Below, piece after piece: positions 15,920-24,554 of a stretch of 64,000 nucleotides of DNA. Every line of letters begins with the position of its first letter. Position 1 is the first letter of the stretch. The notes under the pieces are model-generated. The model was given only the letters and a program-made list of their open reading frames with translations, did not search any database and was not told where the DNA came from. The stretch lies in assembly GCF_000517085.1 (NCBI RefSeq), contig NZ_KI912107.1, positions 1,426,398 to 1,490,397 of the forward strand, in the 5' to 3' direction. The position numbers were made by a program, and so were the translations under genes. This stretch comes from Saccharicrinis fermentans DSM 9555 = JCM 21142. Its GTDB lineage: Bacteria; Bacteroidota; Bacteroidia; Bacteroidales; Marinilabiliaceae.

Positions 15920-16924
15920 TTACAGAGCAATTATAACCAAGCCTATTATTAATAGACTAACCCCTCCGTACATGAGCATCATTGTATTTTTTTGTGTTCC
16001 TTTCCATTCTCCGGTAATAATTCCAGCCATATTTCCAACCAAGATTGATAATGTTTGCATGGTTGCCCAACCTACTGAGGCTCCCATTTTACCTAAACTA
16101 TTACTTCCCATGCCATAGAACATTATACTGAAATACCAGATAACACCTGCCAAAGCAGCAAGGGGTAAAAACTTTTTAAAATTGGTATCATAAAGTCTTA
16201 AGGAATTATTTTTCCGAAACAGAAATATACAATAAAAAGCATTCGCTATAAAACCACCTGTTAAGGCAATACTCCAAACTGGATTTGCCGAATTAAGAAC
16301 GGATGCCCCAAACTCAACTGCTTTTGCCTGTATTGGTTCTCCATATACAAATGCAAAATTTATCATCGGTCCAAATATGCCAGCTAACAAACAAACTATT
16401 ATACCTGTCACAAAGTTTTTTTTGCTTTTTCCTTCAAGATTACTACCCTCTACATTGTTCTTTTTGCTCCCTGCAACAGATACAATTACGATACCTATTA
16501 AAATAATAACAACTCCTGTAATTATCTTAAGTCCATCAGGAGTAAATAATTCATCGGGATCGCGGAGAACTATAGGCATAATTGTTCCAACTGAGTTTAT
16601 CAGTCCCAACATAATTGGAAAGCTCAATGAAACACCTAAAAGGTCTATTCCTTTCCCAAACATGATTGCTCCAATACCCCATATGATTCCAAATATTGAT
16701 ATTAATAGAAGATTTTCCGGTTCTGCTTTATAAACTCCAATTAAATCAGGAACACTTACAATAGCCATTACCCAGGGAGCTATTAATAAAGCAACAATAC
16801 TCCAAATTAACCAGTTGTTTTCCCATGTCCATTTATTATTAAATTTAAATGGGATGGCAAAAGTTCCTGCGCAAATGCCTGCAAGAATTACGAGTGGTAA
16901 ACCTGCTGATAAATTAGCTTCCAT
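15920..16924 (-). CDS. RhaT-family sugar:proton symporter
   Basis: A 334-residue inner-membrane protein with ten hydrophobic segments and the layout of the L-rhamnose/H+ symporter RhaT. It opens with an A-G-I-C-A-G-T-F-A-I-P-F-K motif and has internal W-G-I-G-A-I-M-F-G-K-G and G-A-S-V-G-W-A-T-M-Q. It imports a deoxyhexose or similar sugar. It is the last gene of the minus-strand operon with the cupin, glycyl radical enzyme and activase, and starts 4 bp after the cupin stop. It therefore probably brings in the substrate of that pathway. Rhamnose itself is possible, but no rhamnose isomerase, kinase or aldolase is nearby, so the true substrate is open. Confidence 0.85.
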   Translation of the reverse strand: MEANLSAGLPLVILAGICAGTFAIPFKFNNKWTWENNWLIWSIVALLIAPWVMAIVSVPDLIGVYKAEPENLLLISIFGIIWGIGAIMFGKGIDLLGVSLSFPIMLGLINSVGTIMPIVLRDPDELFTPDGLKIITGVVIILIGIVIVSVAGSKKNNVEGSNLEGKSKKNFVTGIIVCLLAGIFGPMINFAFVYGEPIQAKAVEFGASVLNSANPVWSIALTGGFIANAFYCIFLFRKNNSLRLYDTNFKKFLPLAALAGVIWYFSIMFYGMGSNSLGKMGASVGWATMQTLSILVGNMAGIITGEWKGTQKNTMMLMYGGVSLLIIGLVIIAL

Positions 16925-16928
16925 GTGA

Positions 16929-17357
16929 TTACTGATTTAAAATTTGATTAACTTGGCTTCTTAAGTCTGCCTTCTGATCTTCGGATAAATAGTAAAACCC
17001 ATAATCTCCATCCGGAAGAGGCAGATGAGTATAGTCATTTTCAACAATTATTACCTTTGAACCTTTTTGCATGGCTATTTTATGCCACACATTTCTTGGG
17101 ATATTATAGGTTATACCCTGTTTCATAACCTGTAAGTCATATTCAATACAATTATTAGAAACAGAAGCTGCAATTAACACAGCTTCTCCTTCAATCAATA
17201 TGAACACTTCATCAGTTTTGTAATGAACATCCAAACAAGAGATCGCTTCCAATTCTTCCTCAGCAGCATGATTTAATTGCGCAACCTGCCAGCCTGGTCT
17301 TATTAAAAAAGGATTATAACCATCCCCCTTATGTTGATATGATTCTATTAATGTCAT
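16929..17357 (-). CDS. Small cupin-domain protein of the glycyl-radical operon
   Basis: A 142-residue single-domain cupin. The conserved D-V-H-x-K-T-D-E-V-F-I-L-I-E-G-E stretch (about 44-59) and I-P-R-N-V-W-H-K-I (about 87-95) supply the His/Glu residues typical of metal-binding sugar cupins. It could isomerise, epimerise or mutarotate a sugar, or sequester a labile product. I cannot decide which. It lies 26 bp after the glycyl radical enzyme and 4 bp before the symporter, so it is almost surely part of the same pathway. Confidence 0.7.
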   Translation of the reverse strand: MTLIESYQHKGDGYNPFLIRPGWQVAQLNHAAEEELEAISCLDVHYKTDEVFILIEGEAVLIAASVSNNCIEYDLQVMKQGITYNIPRNVWHKIAMQKGSKVIIVENDYTHLPLPDGDYGFYYLSEDQKADLRSQVNQILNQ

Positions 17358-17383
17358 GTTTGTTTATTTTGTTTTTATTTACA

Positions 17384-19537
17384 TTAATCGTTCAAGATAC
17401 GATCAACAACCAATTGTCTAAATTCTTTTGAAAGCATTGAGAAATAAGCTGTGAAACCAGTAATTCTTACAACCAAATCAGGATATTTTGAGGGATCTTG
17501 GTGTGCCTCCAGCACTTTCTTTTGATCCATTATATTTACATTAATTAAAGTGCCACCTTGTTTAAAATGGACTTTAATTATTGAACCAATAATATCCATA
17601 TTATCTTCTTTGGCTAATCCCGGATCAAGTTCCCATTGCATAGGTGCAGTGTTACCATAACCTGGCTGTATGCTTGCTATAGCTGAAGCCATTGCTATAG
17701 ATGCTCCATCTGCAATAAAACCAGGATTTGGGTTAGCTCCATGCGATATTGGCAAACCACTTTTTCTGCCGTTAGGAGTCGCCTTAACTGTTTTCCCAAA
17801 ACCTACGGTATTTGCCCAGGAAAATAGTCCGGGAATAAATATGTGCCCATTCACTTTATCTCTTTGTTTAACTACTAATTGTGAGAATTTATCAGATATT
17901 TTTTTTGCCCACATATCACCTCTACTTCCTCCATGACCGTAACGGTCACTATTCTTCATCAATAATCTAATTCGTTCACCTTCTGTTCCTTCATAATCAT
18001 GCTGTAAATAATAGTTGATTTCGTTCCATCCTATTTTTTTCTCATCCTCAATTCGCTGTTGGATCGCTGCAAAAGAATCTGCAACAACAGCTAAACCTGC
18101 TCCATCAATAGCTAGATTATAATACATAGCTCCTCCATCACTTATGTCACATCCTTTTTCTAAAGGACCATATGATAATAGATTGAGCAGTAATTCTGGT
18201 TCATTATATTTTTGGTATTTCAGATGATGCCGAATGCCGTCTGCACTTGTTTGAACTGCAATGGAAAGGTGATGAGAAAAGGCTTTCCATAATTTTTCAG
18301 TCGTTGGATTATCTGTACTTATTATTTCATTAAAAGCAAGTTCAAAAACCTTAGCCATATTTATTTTAACCAAGTCATTCAGGGTATATTCCTTACCGGG
18401 TATTGACATCCAGTTGCATCCCAAAGCTATGCGTTCACGAGCCAACTCTTCGGAGTATCCATGCTTCATAAATCCCTTTATCAACCCTTTATCTCCTGAG
18501 AAACGTGGCCAGGCATTTTTGTTTTTTAACAAATACTTTAAGCCAGTCTTAAACAGCCTCTCATTCATATTATCATGTACCCGAATGGTAATATTTAATG
18601 GTGTATTGATTTTATCACCAGCCTCAAGAATTAGAAAAGAAATATCCGATGCTACATCTCCTCCTTTGCCATCAGGACCACCTAATTGCCAGTATATAGG
18701 ATCGTTAATCAAAAAGCATGCAAGGTAGTATACAGTTAAATCTTTATCTATTCTACCTTCCTTAAGATCCTTCTCATAGAATGGTCTTAATAATTCATCT
18801 ATTTGCCCACCCGCACCGTCGCGATTGTATGTGCGTGAGGCTAAATGAAACCAAATTATCCACTGACAAGCTTCCCGTAGTGTTTGTGGAGCCTTTGAAA
18901 CGATATTCCGATTCACCTCCGCCATTTCGATTAAATTGGTTTTTAGTTCCTCATTATCTTCCTTGTCAATCATGGACTCTATCTCTTCAATATGTCTTTT
19001 AATCCAATTTTGTACACTTTTTACAGCTCGTCGGTGTATCTCGTAGAATTGCTGTTGCTCTTTATGCGTATTTATTTTCTTGTATTTCTCAATCTTAGAT
19101 AAGATTCCTCCCCATCCCAATTCAATTCCCAGCTTATAATCAGGAGCGAAGTGAGCATCATCGCCTATGCCTGATATAATATCATATTTCTTTTGATTTT
19201 CGATTAGATGATCATATGGATAATCTGGATTCCACTTGTTGGGTCGCATTTTTGACATAAAATACATCCAACGACCAGCAAATGCATCATTGGCATCTAC
19301 GTAAACAGGATGATTGTCTATTAAATCACAAAAATTATCAGTCCATCCTTGATATCCATAAAATGAACCATCCGGATGATTTGAGATTATTTTCCAACCA
19401 TCTTTTGGAGGTACAATTCTTCCGTAATCATCTTCGTCTAACAGTCCCTCAATTGCTATCTTCTCTTTAGTTTGCAATAATTTGCGCCCTCTTAAAGCAT
19501 CTGTTCTGGTTTTATATCTAAAACTGTTTTCTTTCAT
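17384..19537 (-). CDS. Glycyl radical enzyme with atypical active site (unknown reaction)
   Basis: A 717-residue member of the pyruvate formate-lyase/glycyl radical superfamily. The C-terminal radical loop reads V-R-I-T-G-F-T-A-Y-F with the radical glycine at 694, and the C-terminal block G-G-T-L-I-N-V-N-I-M-D is typical. The thiyl cysteine is Cys374 in A-L-G-C-N-W-M-S-I-P-G. Characterised eliminases (glycerol/propanediol dehydratase, choline and isethionate lyases, hydroxyproline dehydratase) have G-C-V-E, with Glu two residues after Cys as base; here that position is Trp. It also lacks the Cys-Cys pair of pyruvate formate-lyase. So it is a real glycyl radical enzyme but probably a different reaction. 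Its activase is encoded 2 bp upstream, and a sugar symporter and cupin follow. A sugar or sugar-acid substrate is inferred. Confidence 0.88.
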   Translation of the reverse strand: MKENSFRYKTRTDALRGRKLLQTKEKIAIEGLLDEDDYGRIVPPKDGWKIISNHPDGSFYGYQGWTDNFCDLIDNHPVYVDANDAFAGRWMYFMSKMRPNKWNPDYPYDHLIENQKKYDIISGIGDDAHFAPDYKLGIELGWGGILSKIEKYKKINTHKEQQQFYEIHRRAVKSVQNWIKRHIEEIESMIDKEDNEELKTNLIEMAEVNRNIVSKAPQTLREACQWIIWFHLASRTYNRDGAGGQIDELLRPFYEKDLKEGRIDKDLTVYYLACFLINDPIYWQLGGPDGKGGDVASDISFLILEAGDKINTPLNITIRVHDNMNERLFKTGLKYLLKNKNAWPRFSGDKGLIKGFMKHGYSEELARERIALGCNWMSIPGKEYTLNDLVKINMAKVFELAFNEIISTDNPTTEKLWKAFSHHLSIAVQTSADGIRHHLKYQKYNEPELLLNLLSYGPLEKGCDISDGGAMYYNLAIDGAGLAVVADSFAAIQQRIEDEKKIGWNEINYYLQHDYEGTEGERIRLLMKNSDRYGHGGSRGDMWAKKISDKFSQLVVKQRDKVNGHIFIPGLFSWANTVGFGKTVKATPNGRKSGLPISHGANPNPGFIADGASIAMASAIASIQPGYGNTAPMQWELDPGLAKEDNMDIIGSIIKVHFKQGGTLINVNIMDQKKVLEAHQDPSKYPDLVVRITGFTAYFSMLSKEFRQLVVDRILND

Positions 19538-19539
19538 AA

Positions 19540-20424
19540 TTATACATTAACTATTCTGTTTTTAACTAATTCAAGCTCTTTAAAATTGCTTTTGGGTATT
19601 TCTTTTACGCCTTCCATTGGGTTATTAATCCCCAAGTTTTTATATTTTGTTGCTCCTAAAGGATGATAAGGAAGTAAGGTGTAGGATTTTGCATTATTTA
19701 GGGAGGATACAAACTGAGCCATCTTTTCAATCATTTCATGTGAGTCATTTACCCCAGGAATGACAGGAGTTCTTAATTCATAGGGTATTCCTGTTTGATC
19801 TAAATGAATAATATTTTCTATAATCCTTGAATTCTTGAGTCCGGTCCATATCTTATGAATATCGGAATAAAATAATTTAAAATCTGCCATTACATAATCG
19901 AGATTAGGAAGGAGTTCTTTATATAAATCCCATCTATAACTGAGGTTTGTTTCCATAGCAGTGTGGATACCTTTTTGTTTTAAATGAACCAATATTTCTT
20001 TTACAAAATCAAATTGGAACAGTGGTTCTCCTCCAGATAGCGTAATTCCTCCTCCTGACTCCTCAAAATATGGAATGTCAATTGCTATTTCCTTATATAA
20101 TTCTTCAGAGGAAACCGTTCTACCAATTTGATGTAGAGCTTCTGAATAACACACTTCTATGCAAGCAAAACAATTGTTACATTTTGATTTATCAAAAGCA
20201 ATTTTGTTGTTAACAACCTTTAATGCTCCTGTTTTACACTCACTGATGCATGCCTGACAGTTAGTGCACTTATCCGATACCCACTCTAGCTCACACTTCG
20301 AACTAAACGTTTCTGGATTATGGCACCACTTACATCGCATATTGCAACCCTTTAAAAAAATTGTTGATCGAATTCCAGGACCATCATGAATTGACATCCT
20401 CTGTATATGAGTAATTATTCCCAT
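19540..20424 (-). CDS. Glycyl-radical enzyme activating enzyme (radical SAM)
   Basis: A radical SAM activase that abstracts hydrogen from Gly694 of its partner enzyme. From the start at 20424 it has 294 residues. The cluster motif C-N-M-R-C-K-W-C falls at Cys27/31/34, close to 29/33/36 in PFL activase. An insert with two ferredoxin-like 4Fe-4S motifs (C-T-N-C-Q-A-C, C-N-N-C-F-A-C) marks the dehydratase/lyase activase class. S-G-G-E-P is present. The frame is open to 20490, but a TACATTTG promoter element at 20451-20458 lies inside that extension, favouring 20424. The stop is 2 bp before the glycyl radical enzyme start, so the two are translationally linked. Confidence 0.92.
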   Translation of the reverse strand: MGIITHIQRMSIHDGPGIRSTIFLKGCNMRCKWCHNPETFSSKCELEWVSDKCTNCQACISECKTGALKVVNNKIAFDKSKCNNCFACIEVCYSEALHQIGRTVSSEELYKEIAIDIPYFEESGGGITLSGGEPLFQFDFVKEILVHLKQKGIHTAMETNLSYRWDLYKELLPNLDYVMADFKLFYSDIHKIWTGLKNSRIIENIIHLDQTGIPYELRTPVIPGVNDSHEMIEKMAQFVSSLNNAKSYTLLPYHPLGATKYKNLGINNPMEGVKEIPKSNFKELELVKNRIVNV

Positions 20425-20443
20425 CTCAATACTTTGATTTTGA

Positions 20444-20458
20444 TACATTACAAATGTA
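20444..20458 (-). promoter_or_regulatory. Promoter -7 element inside a palindrome before the activase
   Basis: TACATTACAAATGTA is an inverted repeat (6-bp arms, 3-bp spacer). On the minus strand it contains TACATTTG, a perfect match to the Bacteroidota -7 box TAnnTTTG. No TTG lies at the ideal 19-21-bp spacing, which suggests a regulated promoter. It would start transcription about 20 bp before ATG 20424. Confidence 0.5.
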
Positions 20459-20568
20459 TAATAGACTGATGAGAGAATAAAATAAGACAATACTTCCTGA
20501 AGTGCTATTGATTGCCCTAAAACGACATGCAGTTAACGGATATTAAGAAATATTAGGAAATGAATAGG

Positions 20569-21408
20569 CTAAAATACTTTGTAGTTTTTTTCTCTGTATT
20601 CTAATGGTGTTATGCCAAATTTCGATTTAAATAACCTGTGAAAATAGCTAACTGAAGAAAATCCACATTCTGAAGAAATGATTTTAATGGGAGTATTTGT
20701 ATATACTAGTTGGCGGGATGCAAATTCTAGTCGGATATTATTTATGGTTTCTGTAACAGTTTGATTTAAACACGATTTTATAACACGATTGACATGATCA
20801 GAAGATTTTCCAGTTAAAGAAACAAAGCCTGCAACTCCGGAATTAAAGTGAACAGGTGTATTAAATACTTTTAAAGCATATGAAAGCCATTGGGGTATAT
20901 TATTTACATTACCTTTAATTAGCAACATTTCAAATATATGCAACATTATATGGTCAAACTGAAGGTATTTTCTTTCACTAACCATAAACTTATCTACTAC
21001 AATTGTTAGGTCATTTAATTGATTTTTTTCTAATGTACAATAAAAAGGCAATTCTGATTTCGCCCAGAAAAAGGATGAACTATCACTGAAATAACGCTCC
21101 TTGAAACGGATAAGCTCCTGATTTTGAAAAGCAATATTTGTGATCACAAGACCTTTTTCTCTTGGATGCATTCTAAAAGTATGCTCATCTTCAGGTCTAA
21201 TCATCCAGAATGAACCCGGCTGTATCTCAATCTCCCTTCCGTTAATCAAATGAAATCCATGACCTTCCTTTACCCAAAATATCTCATGATAATCATGATA
21301 GTGTTTTCTTAAATCATGTGCAGATGTGATGGTTGTCCGAGCTAAATGAAATACCTCTGTTGAACTAATAAAATTATCTAAACACAATTGAATGCACGTA
21401 TTATTCAT
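20569..21408 (-). CDS. AraC-family regulator with N-terminal cupin
   Basis: A 279-residue transcription regulator. An N-terminal cupin sensor (H-Y-H-D-Y-H-E-I-F-W, W-M-I-R-P-E-D-E-H) is followed by a C-terminal pair of helix-turn-helix motifs (about 185-279) ending with the AraC signature F-H-R-L-F-K-S-K-F-G-I-T-P-L-E-Y-R. The arrangement is like RhaS/RhaR, which sense sugars. It lies 78-144 bp upstream of the activase on the same strand and is divergent from the pectate lyase gene, so it is the natural candidate to control both. The inducer is unknown but likely the imported sugar. Confidence 0.88.
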   Translation of the reverse strand: MNNTCIQLCLDNFISSTEVFHLARTTITSAHDLRKHYHDYHEIFWVKEGHGFHLINGREIEIQPGSFWMIRPEDEHTFRMHPREKGLVITNIAFQNQELIRFKERYFSDSSSFFWAKSELPFYCTLEKNQLNDLTIVVDKFMVSERKYLQFDHIMLHIFEMLLIKGNVNNIPQWLSYALKVFNTPVHFNSGVAGFVSLTGKSSDHVNRVIKSCLNQTVTETINNIRLEFASRQLVYTNTPIKIISSECGFSSVSYFHRLFKSKFGITPLEYREKNYKVF

Positions 21409-21444
21409 AACTATGGACTGCTTTAATCAAAAAATACTTGTTCA

Positions 21445-21472
21445 CAAATTTAATTAAATTGCATTCTTTCAA
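21445..21472 (-). promoter_or_regulatory. Possible promoter of the AraC-type regulator
   Basis: On the minus strand TAAATTTG (21445-21452) matches the TAnnTTTG box, with TTG at 21470-21472 and only 17 bp between. The spacing is short, so this is tentative. The start site would fall about 30 bp before the gene. Confidence 0.35.
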
Positions 21473-21684
21473 GGGACAAGAAAAAACTTTATTCACTCAA
21501 TTGCTAAATTGTAACTAGAGTGATTTATGTTTATAGTATTTACAAAATGCTTCTTTTCGGGTGCCTGAAATAATCAATCAAAAAGCATCTATTCACATTT
21601 TTTGTGAGGTGAAGGATGATGGTCTGCCACAATTGACTAGGTATAAGCGTGTAATTATTAATGTAGAACCGTAGAAATGAGACA

Positions 21685-23085
21685 ATGAAAAAAATAGCAG
21701 TTATTATATTACTCATCATTAATATTAGTGGTTTTGCTCAACAGTTAGCTTTTCCAACAGCTGAAGGGTATGGGAAATATGCAAAAGGAGGAAGAGGTGG
21801 TGTTGTTTATGAAGTGACTAATCTAAACGATAGTGGAGAAGGTAGTTTGAGGGCAGCAGTAGAAGCCTCTGAACCAAGAACTGTTGTCTTTAGAATATCT
21901 GGTAATATTGATCTAAAAAAACCTATTGAAATTACAAAACCATATATTACCATCGCTGGACAAACGGCTCCGGGTGAGGGGGTCTGTTTAAAAAACTACC
22001 CTTTGAATATTCGTGCGGATCATGTTATTATAAGATATATTAGGGTAAGGATAGGGGATGTGTCTAAAAACGACTATGATGCTGTTGGAAGTCGTTTTAC
22101 AAAACATATTATATTGGATCATGTTTCAGCTAGTTGGAGTGTGGATGAATGTATGTCTATTTATCATTGCGATAGTATTACTGTACAGTGGTGTATCATA
22201 TCTGAGAGTATGAGTCAATCGAATCATATCAAAGGTTCACATGGTTATGGTGGTATTTGGGGTAGTAATTATGGAACGTATCATCACAATCTGTTAGCGC
22301 ATCATTCAAGTCGAAATCCTAGAATGGCTTCTGGTACAGGGTATACTGATTATCGTAACAATGTTATTTTCAATTGGGGTTACAATAGTTGTTATGGTGG
22401 GGAAGCATTTCAAAAAGATAGTGAGGATTTTAATTTTTCTAAAATTAACATGGTGGCTAATTATTATAAGCCGGGACCGGCAACAGAACCAGGAAAGGTT
22501 TCTTTCCGAATTGCAAACCCTTCATTTAGAAATGAAACTGATGATTTTGGCAAATGGTATATAGCAGATAATGTTGTGGTGGGCAATGAGGAGGTTAGTA
22601 AAGACAACTGGAATGGAGGGGTACAGACAAAAATAGCATTGGATAAAATTAAACTTGAGCGTGCTTGGCCTTCGATGCCTATACGTCAACAAACAGCAGA
22701 AGAGTCTTATGAGTTAGTGCTTAAAAGTGTAGGTGCGGTATTGCCCAAACGTGATGCGATAGATTCTCGAATTATTGAAGAAGTAAAAGGAGGATATGCT
22801 AGTTATGAGGGTGAAAGTTACAAAAAGTCACATCGTGTCACTGATATTACAGTTCCTTGTGGTATTATTGATACGCAGAATGATGTGGGTGGATGGCCGA
22901 TGCTAAAAAGTTTGCCTGCTCCCAAAGATTCAGACCATGATGGTATGCCAGATGAATGGGAAGTTAAAAATAATCTAGATAAAACCAATTCCGAGGATAG
23001 AAACGTCATTGCTTCTGATGGATATACAATGTTAGAGAGATACTTAAATTCAGAAAATGCATTAAAATGCTCTGTTAAGTATTAA
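21685..23085 (+). CDS. Pectate lyase-like polysaccharide lyase (PL1-type)
   Basis: A 466-residue secreted right-handed beta-helix lyase that should cleave polygalacturonate by beta-elimination. It has a type I signal peptide (about 1-18, ending F-A-Q). G-G-R-G-G-V-V-Y-E-V-T-N-L-N-D-S-G-x-G-S-L-R and the helix turns with I-L-D-H-V-S-A-S-W-S-x-D-E are typical of Bacteroidota PL1 lyases. The basic segment H-S-S-R-N-P-R-M-A-S-G would hold the catalytic Arg. A D-S-D-H-D-G-M-P-D-E-W-E calcium loop lies near the C-terminus (about 412-423). It is divergent from the AraC gene of the glycyl-radical operon. No T9SS tail is seen. Confidence 0.85.
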   Translation: MKKIAVIILLIINISGFAQQLAFPTAEGYGKYAKGGRGGVVYEVTNLNDSGEGSLRAAVEASEPRTVVFRISGNIDLKKPIEITKPYITIAGQTAPGEGVCLKNYPLNIRADHVIIRYIRVRIGDVSKNDYDAVGSRFTKHIILDHVSASWSVDECMSIYHCDSITVQWCIISESMSQSNHIKGSHGYGGIWGSNYGTYHHNLLAHHSSRNPRMASGTGYTDYRNNVIFNWGYNSCYGGEAFQKDSEDFNFSKINMVANYYKPGPATEPGKVSFRIANPSFRNETDDFGKWYIADNVVVGNEEVSKDNWNGGVQTKIALDKIKLERAWPSMPIRQQTAEESYELVLKSVGAVLPKRDAIDSRIIEEVKGGYASYEGESYKKSHRVTDITVPCGIIDTQNDVGGWPMLKSLPAPKDSDHDGMPDEWEVKNNLDKTNSEDRNVIASDGYTMLERYLNSENALKCSVKY

Positions 23086-23261
23086 AGTGACTACCAATCA
23101 GGTTGTAGGCTAACTTTTTTAACTTACTATAGCTCAAAGAAGGTGGCTATTTGAATAATTGTGTCTTAGTAAAAATGGTCTTTAGTAGCTATTTTTTTTT
23201 AGATCGCATTTTATTGTGTGGAGTTGATGACAATCATTGCCTGTAATTCCTTTGGGCTTGC

Positions 23262-23783
23262 TTACTTAGGGCTTTTTACTAATTCTTGTAGATATTTTTT
23301 TGTGTGTATTTTTCCAAAATTGTTAATGCAGATTGCAAAGGATAAATGTAGGATAAGGGCAATAAATATGCCCGTAAACATAGATTTAGGGTTTAAAAAA
23401 TACATTCCTATTATTAGTGCTATAATAAATAGTCCGTAGCTTAATTTGAGTTGAAAAAAGGATTTTAACGCTTTTTGGGTAACTCTTGTTTCACTTTTTA
23501 AGAAAGCAGCTTTGTTGGTTTTATAAGAAGAAATTTTATTCCTGACTTTTTGAGGATACTTAAGGTAGATAGGCAGCATTACTGTCATTTCTATAGAGCC
23601 CATTATAATCATTGAGATTGCAAAGCTCTTGTGATTTGAAAATATTAGAAAGAACAAACCAACGATTACCGAGTTAATACCGATTATTCCTGCGGATAAA
23701 TAAAGCGATCTCTCGCTATTTAAAAATTCTTGTATCCATTCCATAGTCGCAGGTTTGTCTTTCTTTTGTGTTATTATTTCCAA
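23262..23783 (-). CDS. Small integral membrane protein, unknown function
   Basis: A 173-residue protein with four hydrophobic segments (about 28-48, 53-72, 112-130, 133-155) separated by a basic cytoplasmic loop. I do not recognise a family. Its start overlaps the end of the nitroreductase gene by 10 bp on the same strand, so the two are translationally coupled and share the upstream HxlR-linked promoter. It could have a transport or membrane-sensing role, but nothing in the sequence proves this. Confidence 0.65.
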   Translation of the reverse strand: MEIITQKKDKPATMEWIQEFLNSERSLYLSAGIIGINSVIVGLFFLIFSNHKSFAISMIIMGSIEMTVMLPIYLKYPQKVRNKISSYKTNKAAFLKSETRVTQKALKSFFQLKLSYGLFIIALIIGMYFLNPKSMFTGIFIALILHLSFAICINNFGKIHTKKYLQELVKSPK

Positions 23784-24448
23784 GTTACAATATCATTTAA
23801 GTCCCTTCTTGATTTTGCGTGAGTTGGTTGTTCTTTCCTATAACCGAAAGCGACCATAAAAGATAATCCATATTTTTCGGTATCAACATCGAATTTTTCT
23901 CTTAATAAAGCTTCTGCTTTTTCTTGATGAAATCCTTCAATTGGACAACTGTCAATTCCGCTTAAAGCAGCAGCAGTCATCATATTTCCCAAGGCAATAT
24001 AGGTTTGTTTTGATGCCCAATCAAAAAGTTTTTTGTCTGTGTCTAAATCAAAATCACGCTCCTGAAATTCTCTGTAGAATTTTGAATACATTTCAATTGC
24101 TTCATCAGGGAGTTGCTTTACATCTTTCATCATATGCATGATGTAATCTGTATCCCATTTCGTCATTGAAGCTTTCATGCTTAATCCTAAAATAAAATGA
24201 CTTGCCGTGTCTAATTTCAACGGAGCCCCCCAAGCCACAGGTTTTAATAATTCTCGTAATTCTTTATTTTGAACTACAATAAAATGCCAGGGTTCAAACC
24301 CAAATGAACTAGGAGATAAATTGGCGGTCTGTAAAATGAAATGTATATCATCATCCGATAATTTCTTCGTTGAATCAAATTCTTTTGTTGCGTGTCTGAA
24401 TTGAAACGCATTTATTATGTCCTCTTTCGCAATATTTGGTGTATTCAT
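23774..24448 (-). CDS. NAD(P)H-dependent nitroreductase (NfsB-like)
   Basis: A 224-residue FMN oxidoreductase from ATG 24448. Motifs: F-R-H-A-T-K-E-F-D (FMN contact), L-S-P-S-S-F-G-F-E-P-W (conserved Pro-Ser-Ser), and C-P-I-E-G-F near the C-terminus as in NfsB-type enzymes. An in-frame extension to 24526 crosses the promoter region and is not used. It reduces nitroaromatics, quinones or similar electrophiles. It is divergent from an HxlR regulator and shares an interlocked promoter with it, the classic set-up for electrophile or quinone sensing. It overlaps the downstream membrane-protein gene by 10 bp. Confidence 0.9.
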   Translation of the reverse strand: MNTPNIAKEDIINAFQFRHATKEFDSTKKLSDDDIHFILQTANLSPSSFGFEPWHFIVVQNKELRELLKPVAWGAPLKLDTASHFILGLSMKASMTKWDTDYIMHMMKDVKQLPDEAIEMYSKFYREFQERDFDLDTDKKLFDWASKQTYIALGNMMTAAALSGIDSCPIEGFHQEKAEALLREKFDVDTEKYGLSFMVAFGYRKEQPTHAKSRRDLNDIVTWK

Positions 24449-24482
24449 GTTCTTATTAAAATTATTACTATTATTTTTATAG

Positions 24483-24513
24483 TTGCAAAAGTAAGTATAG
24501 TATTTTAACTTTG
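24483..24513 (+). promoter_or_regulatory. Promoter of the HxlR regulator gene
   Basis: TTG at 24483-24485, a 20-bp spacer and TAACTTTG at 24506-24513: an exact Bacteroidota housekeeping promoter (TTG-N19-21-TAnnTTTG). Transcription should start near 24520, about 35 bp before ATG 24555. Confidence 0.85.
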
Positions 24514-24516
24514 CAA
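24486..24516 (-). promoter_or_regulatory. Interlocked divergent promoter of the nitroreductase gene
   Basis: On the minus strand TTG (24514-24516), a 20-bp spacer and TACTTTTG (24486-24493) also match the consensus exactly. The two promoters lie on top of each other, offset by 3 bp, so the -7 box of each abuts the TTG of the other. The ends form the inverted repeat TTGCAAA/TTTGCAA. The start would be about 30 bp before ATG 24448. Confidence 0.85.
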
Positions 24517-24554
24517 TATCTGTCAAAAAGGATAGTATAATTTTAATCTGAGTT

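Noticed and set aside
15920-16924. Rhamnose catabolic operon
   Set aside because: RhaT-like transporter and AraC regulator alone do not make one; isomerase, kinase and aldolase genes are missing.
20425-20490. Longer activase start at 20490
   Set aside because: The extension overlaps a promoter box, and the radical SAM cysteines fall at normal positions only with the start at 20424.
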